Shown here piece after piece: positions 43,650 through 54,852 of a stretch of 64,000 bases of DNA. Made by a program: the position numbers and the translations under genes. The stretch covers positions 620,001-684,000 of the forward strand of contig JAOVFP010000023.1 in NCBI GenBank assembly GCA_025738555.1. The letters run 5' to 3'. Each line of letters begins with the position of its first letter. Within the stretch, counting starts at the first letter, position 1. This DNA is from Cyathus striatus. Lineage: Eukaryota; Basidiomycota; Agaricomycetes; Agaricales; Nidulariaceae. A model generated the notes under the pieces. It was not told the origin of the DNA. It did no database searches and saw nothing but the letters and a program-made list of their open reading frames with translations.

Positions 43650-46600
43650 AGAGCGGCCCCAGTGACTCCGCACAGGCTGAGGGCTGCATTAATCTCTCCT
43701 GTGCACCTAAGGAGATAAGACTAAACGCATCCACTCTTTATGATCCCCAAGCTGTAAATATTCCATTGACTTCGTTTTCTCCAGCTGTGCCGGATATGCC
43801 TCTTTCCTTCCTTTCGCTCATCGATTCTGGTTCAACCCACTGTTTTGCTGACTCGTCGTTTGTGAGGGAGCACAACCTTCCCACAACTCCGGTCCCTTCC
43901 ATTGCACTGAAACTTTTTGACGGTACCTCTAACTCCATACTTACAGAGAGTATATTATTATCTGTAACGTTTCCTACTGGTGAATACATGGATATTTCAT
44001 TCTATGTAACTCCGCTCGATTCTTCCTGCTCCGTGGTATTAGGATTTAACTGGCTCTCCCAACACAATCCGTTGATTGACTGGACTGAGAGACGTATACT
44101 TGGCTTCCAAACCCCGGTTCTAGGAGAATCTTCTCCGTCTTTGTCGACACCTGCACTGAAGGCATCTGTCTCCTTGCAAACCCCTCCATCACCAGCTTTG
44201 TCTCCTGTTCCTCCGTCGGACAATAGTCCACCCAGTATCTCGCTCATTAACGCTGCAGCCTTTCTCCAGGCTAGTAAGCTCGCAGGCTCGCAGATGTTTA
44301 GGATACAAGTCGGTGCCGTAGTTTCAGCTTCTGTCGCTGCCATGGCCGCAGAAGCAGTGGACCTTTCTAGTATTCCTCCGGAATACCATGAGTTCGCTGA
44401 CGTCTTCAGCAAAACACGAGCAGACACTCTTGCTCCGCATTGCCCTTACGATCTCCAGATCAACTTGGAGGAAGGTACGTCTCCTCCAGTCGGTACTGTA
44501 TATTCACTCTCACAGTCCGAGTTGGCCTCTCTACGAGAGTTCATTGACGAACATCTCCGGATTGGCTTCATCCGTCCTTCTCGTTCTCCACACGGAGCAC
44601 CAGTGCTCTTTGTCCGGAAGAAAGATGGATCCCTTCGACTCTGTGTCGATTTCTGTGGGCTTAATGCAATCTCCAAAAAGGATCGATATCCTCTTCCCCT
44701 TATTTCCGACCTCCTTGACTCTCCTCGCAAGGCTAGAATCTACACCAAGATCGATCTCCGCCACGCTTACCACTTAGTCTGCATCGCTGATGGAGATGAA
44801 TGGAAGACCGCTTTTTGCACTCGCTATGGCTCGTTTGAATGGCTAGTAATGCCGTTTGGACTCACCAATGCACCAGCGGCTTTCCAACATTTCATGAATG
44901 ACATCTTCAAGGACATGCTCGATGTGTGCATTACAGTCTACCTCGACGATATACTAATCTACTCCGATAGTCTCAAGGAGCACAAACGACACGTTAAAGA
45001 AGTCCTCAAGCGTTTACGCCAACATGGGCTCTATGCCCGGGCGGACAAGTGTGAATTCCACACTGAATCTGTTGAGTACTTAGGTTACGTCCTTTCTCCG
45101 GGCGGCCTCACTATGTCCCAGGATAAAGTCCAAACCATTAGGGATTGGCCCGAACCTAAGAAGGTTAAAGACATTCAGTCTTTCCTTGGGTTCACCAACT
45201 TCTATAGGCGCTTTATCCAGCACTACTCCGACATTGTAGTGCCACTCACTTGTCTTACCCGCAAGGGCTTGAAGTGGGACTTTTCTCCAGCTTGCCGTTC
45301 GGCGTTTGAGAAACTTAAGGACGCCTTCACTACAGCCCCCGTACTCACTCATTGGGTCCCTGATGCCCAGATCATTGTAGAGACTGACGCCTCCGATTAT
45401 GCTCTCGGAGCAATCCTCTCGATTGTTGCTGACGATGGCGATATTCACCCCATTGCATTCCATTCCCATACCTTCACTGCTCCTGAACTGAATTATGACA
45501 CCCATGACAAGGAACTCCTGGCTATCTTTGAAGCTTTTCGTGTCTGGCGACACTACTTGGAAGGTTCTAGTACTCTGGTTGATGTGGTTACTGACCATAA
45601 AAACTTAGAGTATTTCTCCACCACCAAGATTCTCACTCACTGCCAGGCTCGTTGGTCAGAGTACCTGTCTCAGTTCAATCTGGTTATTTGTTTCCGCCCA
45701 GGGAAACTTGGTGCGAAACCTGACGCTTTAACTAGACGATGGGACGTCTACCCTAAAGGGGGGAATAACGACTATGCCAAAGTCAATCCGCACAATTTTC
45801 GCCCTGTTTTTACCCAAGAACAGCTCATCACCTCTATCCATGCCACCACACTCCTTCATCCTGTTCTCCGTGCCAGCATCATTATGGATGTTGAGCAACT
45901 CCACCGCGACATCCTCACTGCCCAACCCCTAGACACTGTCACATCTATCCACCTTCGCAATCCCACTAATCGTTGGTCTGTCGGTTCAGATGGCTTACTC
46001 CGCCTCGACAACCGGATTTATGTCCCAGACGACGATTCTCTCCGCCTTCGCGTTGTCCAGTACAAACATGACCATTTACTCGCCAGACATCCTGGTCAAA
46101 ACAAGACCTTGGATAATATTCGACGGGAATATACTTGGCCTGGACTCCGTACTTATGTCAAGGACTATTGTAAGTCTTGCACCATCTGCTTACGGTCTAA
46201 ACCACAGCGTCACTGTCCCTACGGTACCTTGAAGCAACTCCCTATTCCGGAGTGCCCATGGAACTCTATCTCTATGGACTTCATTGAAACGCTTCCCATC
46301 TCTGGATTTGATAAGTACAATTCAATCCTAGTTATTGTTGACTGTCTTAGCAAGCAAGCTATATTCATCCCTTGCCATAACACCATTACCTCCACCCAGC
46401 TAGCTAAGCTCTTTGTCATGCATGTATTCTCTAAGCACGGTGTTCCCAGCCACATTACCTCCAATCGTGGTTCGGAGTTCGTCTCCCACTTCTTCCGGTC
46501 TCTTGGTAAGGTTCTCGACATCAACCTACACTTTACCTCCAGATACCATCCAGAAGGCAACGGACAAACTGAACGCATTAACCAAGTCTTAGAGCAGTAC

Positions 46601-47365
46601 CTCCGCATTTACTGCAATTACCAGCAGGACAACTGGGCTGATCTCCTCCCCATCGCTGAGTTCGCGTATAACAATACACCGAGCTCAACCACTAATACGA
46701 CTCCTTTCTTTGCCAATAAGGGTTATCATCCACAGATCACAGTCTACCCTGAATGTGATGTTACATCCGTTCATGCTAGGGACTACGCCGTGGACCTCCA
46801 GGAACTTCATGAAAACCTCAAGGCCGAAATAGCACTTGCTCAGAAGTGCTATCAGGTTGGAGCAGACAACCGTCGCTTGCCTGCCCTGGAGTTCAAAGTT
46901 GGAACCAAAGCCTTCGTCCGTGCTAAGTTCTTTAACACCACTCGCCCTTCCAAGAAATTGGCTGAAAAGTATTACGGTCCTTTCAAGATCATTGCCGAAA
47001 CTGGTACCCACTCCCGCACCCTTAGACTCCCTTCCAATTTCCGAGCTGTACACCCTGTATTCCATGTCTCTATGCTCGAGCCCGCAGTTGAAAATACTAT
47101 CCCTGGTCGAGAGATACCTCCGCCTCCCCCTGTGGAAATCGACGGAGATATCAAGTTCGAGATCAGTGAGATCTATGACTCCAAGCTGGATCGCCGGTTC
47201 AAGAAATGCCCTCTTCGCTACTTAGTCTGATGGACTGGTTATGAAGGAACCGACGAAGAACTCACTTGGTTGGCTGCCACCGAAGTAGAACATGCTACAG
47301 AGCTCATAGAGGAATTTCACGCTCATTATCCCGATAAGCCCAATCCTTCTACTCCTGTTACATAG
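43641..47365 (+). pseudogene. pol: Gypsy-4 pol with one in-frame stop
   Basis: In the -1 frame relative to gag and open across the gag stop. Protease LIDSGSTHCFADSSFV; RT ITVYLDDILIYS; RNase H VETDASDYALGAI, HDKELLAIFEAF, TDHKNLEYF; integrase SMDFIETLP, TSNRGSEF (Asn where the second catalytic Asp is expected), NGQTERINQVLEQYL; chromodomain at the end. TGA at 47228-47230 replaces Arg in LRYLVRWTGYEG within the chromodomain; the frame then runs to TAG 47363-47365. Arg to Cys changes in RT (HLVCIA, FCTRYG) are CpG transitions. Confidence 0.9.
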
Positions 47366-47506
47366 ACTTTCTCCGCTCATATTTTTCGTTTCTCCGCTAT
47401 AGTTTATTGTACATCCGTATCTGTCTTCTTGACCAAAGGTTGAAGATTGACACTTCTCCGGACACCGCTTGCATGATGACCACTACGTTTAATAAGCATA
47501 GCTGAT

Positions 47507-48200
47507 TAGGGCTGGTCATGGATAGATCCGGATGAATCCGGATAATATCCGTCGGATAAAATTAAATTCGGATAGAGATCGGATGGTATCTGCAGATCTC
47601 GGCTCTCATCTGTGCTAACTTACCTTAGCATAGAGATACAACTTAATTCTAATGTATCTATTGTAGTTCTTTACCGATTTCCATGATTTTTAGGTCGTTG
47701 AAGTCATAAAATAGCAGGGCTCATATTTACATACCATAAGTACAAAAAATACAATACAAAAATTCAAAAGAGCTAAAGTTGCAGTATAAGCCTTGAATTG
47801 TACTTCACCTATTTGCAATTGAATTGAATTACATAAAAATGTATGCGGCATTTATTAAAGTGATAGCCCTGATCACAACGTGTGACTGGTCCCTTTCATG
47901 TCACAAATTCCATGAAATTCTGAAAATGACACTTATTTAAACATAGAAATACAATGACTGGTTTATTTCTTAGAAAAAGTATGTAAAATAGAAGAATACA
48001 TTTATTATTATATATATATGATTTTAAAGTGGGGTATAAGCAGATAATAGTCAGTGTGCAAGGGAATTGGGGTATGCATTGAGCAGATATCTGCAGATTA
48101 TCTGAATATCTGTGGGAAGATATCCGTATCCGATCTGATGGTACTGAAAACAGATAATATCTGCAGATATTCGGATACTGGCTATCTGTGACCACCCCTA
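47507..48200. mobile_element. hAT-like MITE, 694 bp, with 8-bp target duplication
   Basis: Ends TAGGGCTGGTCATGGATAG (left) and, inverted, TAGGGGTGGTCACAGATAG (right), flanked by TAGCTGAT on both sides (47499-47506 and 48201-48208). An 8-bp duplication and TAGGG-type inverted repeats are those of hAT elements. Subterminal GATATCTGCAGAT-type repeats on both sides. No transposase. A related stretch occurs at about 18084-18180. Confidence 0.85.
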
Positions 48201-48388
48201 TAGCTGATTCGTCACTTTGCATACTTAACAAGGTGGGCTGAGAGTGGAAGTACGGAGTTGTATTGGTTTTCTCCTAAGGTGTTTCTCTTTACTCTGTTTT
48301 ATCGTTTACTCTTACTTTCGTTCTCACTCCAAAAATCATTAAAGTCAACAAAAACAAGTATATACATTTTTTCTCCGCCTACTGTACA

Positions 48389-49061
48389 CTACTCTTCGTC
48401 TTCTTCTTGTTCCTCCTCCTCGTTACTCCCGAACTCATCAGTCTCCGCCGGAGTACGCTCCTCTGCCGCCTGCGTGGTTGTCATCAACCTGTTCAACATT
48501 CCCATTAACTCCGTGTGCATGTTGACGTTCTTCCCCAAGGCCTCCATCAACATGTCCGATAAGGGACTCCCGGAGTTGAGCTGCATCGCCAACTTGTCGC
48601 GCTCATTCTCTGCCAGATAAAGCTGGTCCCTCAGGATCTTACACTCAGCGTCGAACATCTTCCCCTTGGTCCACAATTCATCCACATGTTTCTCCGCGAC
48701 CTCTAACTTCGACCTCGCCACCGCCAGTTGCGTCTGCAACTCCTCCACCAATTTCTCCTGCCCAGTACCATCGGTCTTCATCTTCTCCAGACCCTTTCTC
48801 CGTTCCTCTGCGTTCCCCGGGACTACAGTCCCCCACATTATTCCCTCGTTGTCGCATCTCCCCTTCTTTGTCCGACATGCCTCACACGCCTTGTGGTCCA
48901 TTTTCTTACCACTGTAGAACATATTAGCATAACGCCATACAGTGTCAGGAGATTCTTACCCGAGGTCTACCAAGCACTCCACCTGGCGTCGCTTGCAACT
49001 CGTGCAAGGAGCATGGAGAAGTACGCATGTCTTCTCCTCCTCTTCATCCTCGGGGTTATCA
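48389..49061 (-). pseudogene. Antisense Zn2Cys6-like gene of Gypsy-4, 3' part
   Basis: Continuation of the gene starting at 54386, after IR-2. Acidic NPEDEEEEK, then CTSCKRRQVEC in exon 48960-49061, an intron of about 48 bases (48912-48959), then GGKKMDHKACEACRTKKGRC. The cysteines give C-x2-C-x6-C-x13-C-x2-C-x6-C, the spacing of the fungal Zn2Cys6 binuclear cluster. A long coiled coil follows (VEELQTQLAVARSKLEVAEK), then an acidic C-terminus ending EEEEQEEDEE at 48389. I infer a DNA- or RNA-binding protein; role unknown. Confidence 0.65.
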
Positions 49062-49299
49062 CCCACCTGCATAAGTGTTAGCAAACTATTTTCATATTAA
49101 CTCCTGGCTATATGATCATGTGTTCTTATAAGCATGGAGTTTTATGATCACCTCTAAATTATATAGTGTTCTATACTATTAGTGATTGTAATAGTGATCA
49201 TAAATGATCATTTAGGGATATAGGTGGCATATTGGGGTGAATACTAGTACTGATGGGTTTCTATGGACTATTACTTGTTCTAATGGATTTGTAAATGAT

Positions 49300-49800
49300 C
49301 ATAAGTGATCATTAGGTGGTGCAGGTGGCGTAATGGGATATTAGTGGTACTAATAGATTTGTAAGTGATCATAAGTGATCATTAGGTGATCTAGGTGGTG
49401 TAATGGATTATTAGTGGTACTAATGGATTTGTAAGTGATCATAAGTGATCATTAGGTGATCTAGGTGGTGTAATGGATTATTAGTGGTACTAATGGATTT
49501 GTAAGTGATCATAAGTGATCATTAGGTGATCTGGGTGGTGTAATGGGTTAATAGTGATACTAATAGATTCGTAAGTGATCATAAGTGATCATTAGATGAT
49601 CTAGGTGGCATAATGAATTATTAGTGGTACTAATGAATTTGTAAGTGATCATAAGTGATCATTAGGTGATCTAGGTGGTGTAATGGGTTAATAGTGATAC
49701 TAATAGATTCATAAGTGATCATATGTGATTATTAGGTGATCTAGATGGCGTAATGGATTATTAGTGGTACTAATGAATTCGTAAGTGATCATAAGTGATC
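49300..49800. repeat. 70-bp tandem repeat, left arm of IR-2
   Basis: About seven head-to-tail units of 70 bp with ATAAGTGATCATTAGGTGAT and GGTACTAATGGATTTGTAAG. Inverted counterpart at about 52850-53290. Shares the TGATCATAA core with the 60-bp repeat of IR-1. Confidence 0.85.
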
Positions 49801-50720
49801 ATATATGTCACATGCATTGTGTATGTCACAGATGTCACGTTTGTTATGGATGTCACACGCGTCACAGATGTCACAGATGTCACATATATCGCATTTGTCA
49901 CACTTTTACAGATGTCACACTTCTACAGATGTCACATGTGTCACACTTTCACAGATGTCACAAATGTCACACCTTCGCATATGTCACTTTTACATATGTC
50001 ACATGTGTCACACTTTCGCATATGTCACGGATTCACACGTGTCACACTTTCACATATGTCACAAATGTCACACCTTCGCATATATCACACTTTCACATAT
50101 GTCACATGTGTCACATGTGTCACACTTTCGCATATGTCACAGATTCACATGTATCACACTTTCACATATGTCACATATGTCACACCTTCGCATATGTCAC
50201 ACTTTCACATATGTCACACTTTCGCATATGTCACGGATTCACACGTGTCACACTTTCACATATGTCACAAATGTCACACTTTCGCATATGTCACACTTTC
50301 GCATATGTCACACTTTCGCATATGTCACACTTTCGCATATGTCACACTTTCATATATGTCACATATGTCACACTTTCGCATATGTCACACTTTCACAAAT
50401 ATCACACTTCCGCATATGTCACAAATGTCACACTTTCAGAGATGTCACAGATATCACACATATTTGCATATGTCACACACTTTCACAGATGTCACAGGTG
50501 TCACACGTTCGCATATGTCACACACTTTCTCATATGTCACACTTTCCCATATGTCACATATATTACACTTGTTACACTTGTCATATTTGCTTTGTATGAC
50601 ACTCCTGTCATGTAGTCACATATGTCACACCATATCTATTACAACCATCATACTCATCACATGTCATACACTCCTTATGTGTCAATATTACACCTGTTTA
50701 CATTCTCACATCTGTCACAC
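49800..50720. repeat. 17-bp TGTCAC satellite array, left arm of IR-2
   Basis: Variants of ACACTTTCGCATATGTC (17 bp) mixed with shorter ATGTCACAT units. All three plus-strand frames are open for 260-315 codons, because 17 is not a multiple of three and the unit has no stop on this strand. The Cys/His-rich peptides are treated as artefacts. Confidence 0.85.
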
Positions 50721-51589
50721 ATATCACATTTCATTCTCATGACACCCTTGGTAAAAAGCAAAATTGGATATATATCACACAGAGTCAAATATAAGTCAAA
50801 TATAAGGATCAAAAGTGAAACATGATTGAACAATAGTGACACCTAACATGTGGTTACATTTGACTCTGTGTGACATTAACCAATTTTGAATTTTACCAAG
50901 TATCATCTTGATTTGTCAAGGTACTCTCCCTGTCAAAAAGTAAAATTACACCAGTCACAGACTCTCCTACCATTCTTGAAACCCTTGACAGCTTTTTGCA
51001 TCTACCAGCCTATCATTCTCTTGGCATTGCATTGCAACCATCTGCTGTAACACATATCATACATGTCACATGAAAAGGTTACATGAAAAGTGCTCACCTA
51101 ATGATTCATGTGCATTACAAATTATATGACAAAGACACTAGACTACTTTAAGAGAATCATATATCTCCCACTATTTGAATTCAACATTCATAGCACTAGG
51201 CAAAAATCACATTATATCAATACTACTTTCTGGCAATCACAATGTTATGTTTTAATTAGTCTATCAGATTCTATAGTAGATATAACTGTACTTAGATTCT
51301 AATTTTGTCTAACCAACTTTAAGCATGTTCAGTAACCTGGTCTGGTTATGTTGCCTTATCTATATCTTCCATTCAGTTATTGCTTCTATTATCACATCAC
51401 TTATATTTTTGTCACACTTTCCATTAGCCAATCAGATATTTATTTCTTGATTGATTATTGGGATATATGATTTCTTGTGTCCCTCTTAGCAGTACTCACT
51501 ACTGTTCAATCTTCATTGTTACAGAATTGTACAGTATTACAAATGAGAGATGTGTGACCTGTGAATAAAATGTGAATAAATGTGATGTG

Positions 51590-52850
51590 TTGGGATATGT
51601 GACATGTATGTGTTTGATTGGCAAAATTGACAGCCTTGACTGGGTTATGGGGGTGTATAATATTGGAGCACTCTTGTCAGTGACAAGCTTGGTAGTGAAC
51701 AAAGTGTGACAGATGTTAGAATCTAACAGGTGTAATATTGACATATAAGAGATGTATGACATGTGATAAGTATAATGGTTGTAACAGGTGTGGTGTAACA
51801 TGAATTTGGAAATGTGACATATGTAACTATATAATAAGAGTGTTATACAAGTAAATGTGATGGGGGTGACATATGTAAGAGTGTGACAAATGTGACAAGT
51901 GTAGCATATGTAAAAGTATGACATAGTGTTATATAGTGTGACAAGTGTGATATATATGCAACATATGTAAAAGTATGACATAGTGTGACACCTTTGACAT
52001 CTGTGAAAGTGTGACATTTGTGAAAGTGTGACATATGCGAAAGTGTGACATTTGTGAAAGTGTGATATATGCGAAAGTGTGACATTTGTGAAAGTGTGAT
52101 ATTTGTGAAAGTGTGACACATGTGAAAGTGTGACACATGTGACATATATGAAAGCGTGACATATGCGACAGTGTGACATATGCGAAAGTGTGACACGTGT
52201 GAATCCGTGACATATGCGAAAGTGTGACACATGTGACATATGTGAAAGTGTGACACATGTGAAAGTGTGACATATGCGAAAGTGTGACATATGTGAAAGT
52301 GTGACATATGCGAAGGTGTGACATTTGTGAAAGTGTGACATATGCGAAAGTGTGACATTTGTGAAAGTGTGATATATGCGAAAGTGTGACATTTGTGAAA
52401 GTGTGATATTTGTGAAAGTGTGACACATGTGAAAGTGTGACACATGTGACATATATGAAAGCGTGACATATGCGACAGTGTGACATATGCGAAAGTGTGA
52501 CACGTGTGAATCCGTGACATATGCGAAAGTGTGACACATGTGACATATGTGAAAGTGTGACACATGTGAAAGTGTGACATATGCGAAAGTGTGACATATG
52601 CGAAAGTGTGACATATGCGAAAGTGTGACATATGCGAAAGTGTGACATATGCGAAAGTGTGACATATGCGAAAGTGTGACACACGTGACATATGTGAAAG
52701 TGTGACATATGCGAAGGTGTGACATTTGTGACATCTGTAAAAGTGTGACAAATGCGATATATGTGACATCTGTGACATCTGTGACGCGTGTGACATCCAT
52801 AACAAACGTGACATCTGTGACATACACAATGCATGTGACATATATGATCA
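51590..52850. repeat. 17-bp TGTCAC satellite array, right arm of IR-2 (inverted)
   Basis: Reads GAAAGTGTGACATATGC on this strand, the reverse complement of the left array. It is longer, and one block of roughly 290 bases (about 52020-52310) recurs at about 52325-52610, a recent internal duplication. Confidence 0.8.
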
Positions 52851-53290
52851 CTTATGATCACTTACGAATTCATTAGTACCACTAATAATCCATTACGCCA
52901 TCTAGATCACCTAATAATCACATATAATCACTTATGAATCTATTAGTATCACTATTAACCCATTACACCACCTAGATCACCTAATGATCACTTATGATCA
53001 CTTACAAATTCATTAGTACCACTAATAATTCATTATGCCACCTAGATCACCTAATGATCACTTATGATCACTTACAAATCCATTAGTATCACTAATAATC
53101 CATTACACCACCTAGATCACCTAATGATCACTTATGATCACTTACAAATCCATTAGTACCACTAATAATCCATTACACCACCTAGATCACCTAATGATCA
53201 CTTATGATCACTTACAAATCTATTAGTACCACTAATATCCCATTACGCCACCTGCACCACCTAATGATCACTTATGATCATTTACAAATC
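52850..53290. repeat. 70-bp tandem repeat, right arm of IR-2 (inverted)
   Basis: Inverted match of 49300-49800. Confidence 0.85.
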
Positions 53291-53512
53291 CATTAGAACA
53301 AGTAATAGTCCATAGAAACCCATCAGTACTAGTATTCACCCCAATATGCCACCTATATCCCTAAATGATCATTTATGATCACTATTACAATCACTAATAG
53401 TATAGAACACTATATAATTTAGAGGTGATCATAAAACTCCATGCTTATAAGAACACATGATCATATAGCCAGGAGTTAATATGAAAATATTTGCTGACAC
53501 TACTCCCACCTG

Positions 53513-54386
53513 ACTCTCTGTTCCGGTGCGACTCCCCTGTGCTGCACCACTTCCCTTACTCTTCTCCTCCTCCGCCTCGTCGTCAACAAGGGCCTTACTC
53601 TTCGCCCCTTTGCGCTGAGAAGCCCTGGTTGAAGTTTTCTTCTTTGCCGGTTTTGGAGTCGCCTCTGTTGCATCCTCCGGATTCGTACCAGTGCGCTTCC
53701 TCTTGGAGCCACCTTCGTTCTCCGAGCACTGGACGATCTTCTCCACCTTTTCCTCCGGAGTCATGATGTGGCCTTCGGCCTCTAGCTGCTGAACGGTGCG
53801 TTTGCGGTCAGCAATCTGCTCCGCGCTCATGTAAGTACCTACCTGCGGAATGGTCATTACCTCCGGTTCCACTACAGGAGTTAGAATCCGTACCCTTGTA
53901 GGCCCTACCTCTGCCATCGCCTGCTCCACCACCTTCTCCACCAGATTCGACCTATCCACCTGCATCGTCAAACTATCGGCCTCCCTATGGTAATGTAAGG
54001 ATTGTGTCACCGACTCCGGACTAAACGACATAAGCCCCAACCTTGCCATTGTTGCCTCGTACTCCATGTGTACTGGCAGAGAAGCGCCTTGCCTTGTCGT
54101 TTCCTCCGCTGGGCGACCAGTTAGTCTTGACATCGTCTGAGCGACCCTCGCCTTTATCTCCGCCTGCTTACATTGTTTTTCCCATATCGCCTCTAATCGT
54201 CAGTCTCCTTCATCCACCTCCATAGCGTCTTTCTGCTCTGTCCCTTCCTTTTCGGCCCCCTGCTTCTCCACCTTTTCGCCCTTCAACTCCTTCTCGAGAG
54301 CTTCCAGCTCCACTCGTTTGTGTAGGAGTAACCTGAGTTTCTCCTTGCGAGTAGGGTCTTCGTTCGATTGCAGAGTGGAAGACATT
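53513..54386 (-). pseudogene. Antisense Zn2Cys6-like gene of Gypsy-4, 5' part
   Basis: Starts MSSTLQSNEDPTRKEKLRLL at 54386 on the strand opposite to gag-pol, just inside the 3' LTR and polypurine tract. A TGA at 54200-54202 interrupts one continuous frame (EVDEGD-stop-RLEAIWEKQCKQ); a CGA there would restore it. Then SFSPESVTQSLHYHREADSL, a Lys/Thr-rich basic stretch (PKPAKKKTSTRASQRKGAKS) resembling a nuclear localisation signal, and TESQVG, where IR-2 interrupts. Continues at 49061. Confidence 0.65.
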
Positions 54387-54556
54387 GTTTAAAGCGATCA
54401 CATGTTAAGTTGTTGTTGTTGTAACGGGGTAAAAGATGGGTTCGATTTTCTCCACCACAGCTGACCTTTATATATCCGGACCTGATGTCAAAACGCCGAT
54501 CAAATTTCGAAAGCCTATTGTTTTGATCACGTGCTCAGGCCTCGAGGGCTCGGCCT

Positions 54557-54570
54557 TAAGGGGGGAATAC
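54557..54570 (+). promoter_or_regulatory. Gypsy-4 polypurine tract
   Basis: AAGGGGGGAATAC directly before the TGTCATATCC start of the 3' LTR. Confidence 0.7.
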
Positions 54571-54852
54571 TGTCATATCCCATATCGCCTACCTCCGGAC
54601 CCCTATGCTCTTACTCCGCCTTTCCCTTTGTTTACTCCAGACTTTGATTATGCTCTTAGTATTACATACTGATTACTGTACATAGATTACTCTTGTTTCC
54701 TTTCTTCCGTTCTACTGAGCTATCCCCTCAGTAATGTAGTATACATCTCATAGTGAGTCACTTATCATTCTTAAGTGCGCCACTATCAGTTTTACTTTAC
54801 ACCGCCATACACACTCACTTCTCCGACGTGTTTTATTATGTTTAATTAGTAC
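54571..54852 (+). repeat. Gypsy-4 3' LTR, 3'-truncated
   Basis: Begins TGTCATATCCC and matches the 5' LTR to TTTAATTAGT, then stops at the decarboxylase sequence. The remaining part of over 300 bases (present at about 41442-41822) is absent. Confidence 0.85.

Larger units (their letters stand above)
49070..53504. mobile_element. IR-2: 4.4-kb foldback-like element with 8-bp target duplication
   Basis: Flanked by CCCACCTG on both sides (49062-49069 and 53505-53512); removing the insert and one copy restores the reading frame of the host gene. Ends CATAAGTGTTAGC and, inverted, AGTAGTGTCAGC, close to those of IR-1. Arms about 49070-50750 and 51590-53504: AT-rich tip, seven copies of a 70-bp repeat, then an array of 17-bp TGTCAC units. 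The centre (about 50750-51590) is non-coding. No transposase. An 8-bp duplication fits hAT, Mutator-like or KDZ-type transposases. Confidence 0.85.
41199..54852 (+). mobile_element. Gypsy-4: Ty3/Gypsy chromovirus carrying two nested elements
   Basis: LTR retrotransposon inserted in the decarboxylase gene; CTCAA (extendable to TACCTCAA) is present at both junctions. About 8.5 kb of its own sequence plus a 694-bp hAT-like MITE and the 4.4-kb IR-2. Order: 5' LTR, gag, pol, MITE, antisense Zn-cluster gene (split by IR-2), polypurine tract, 3' LTR. The 5' LTR lacks about 30-40 bases near its start and the 3' LTR lacks its last part of over 300 bases. Inactive. Confidence 0.88.

Noticed and set aside
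49300..50720. Possible CRISPR-like repeat arrays
   Set aside because: Repeats are directly abutting or vary internally, there are no unique spacers, no Cas genes, and the organism is eukaryotic.
51499..52861. Minus-strand ORFs up to 450 codons in IR-2
   Set aside because: Same reason: 17-bp units with no stop codons on that strand, three overlapping frames.
53491..53766. Plus-strand ORF opposite the antisense gene
   Set aside because: Low-complexity shadow; the minus strand carries the domain signal.
54420..54480. GGGTTCGATTTTC as a tRNA T-arm
   Set aside because: No matching acceptor or D-arm could be built around it.
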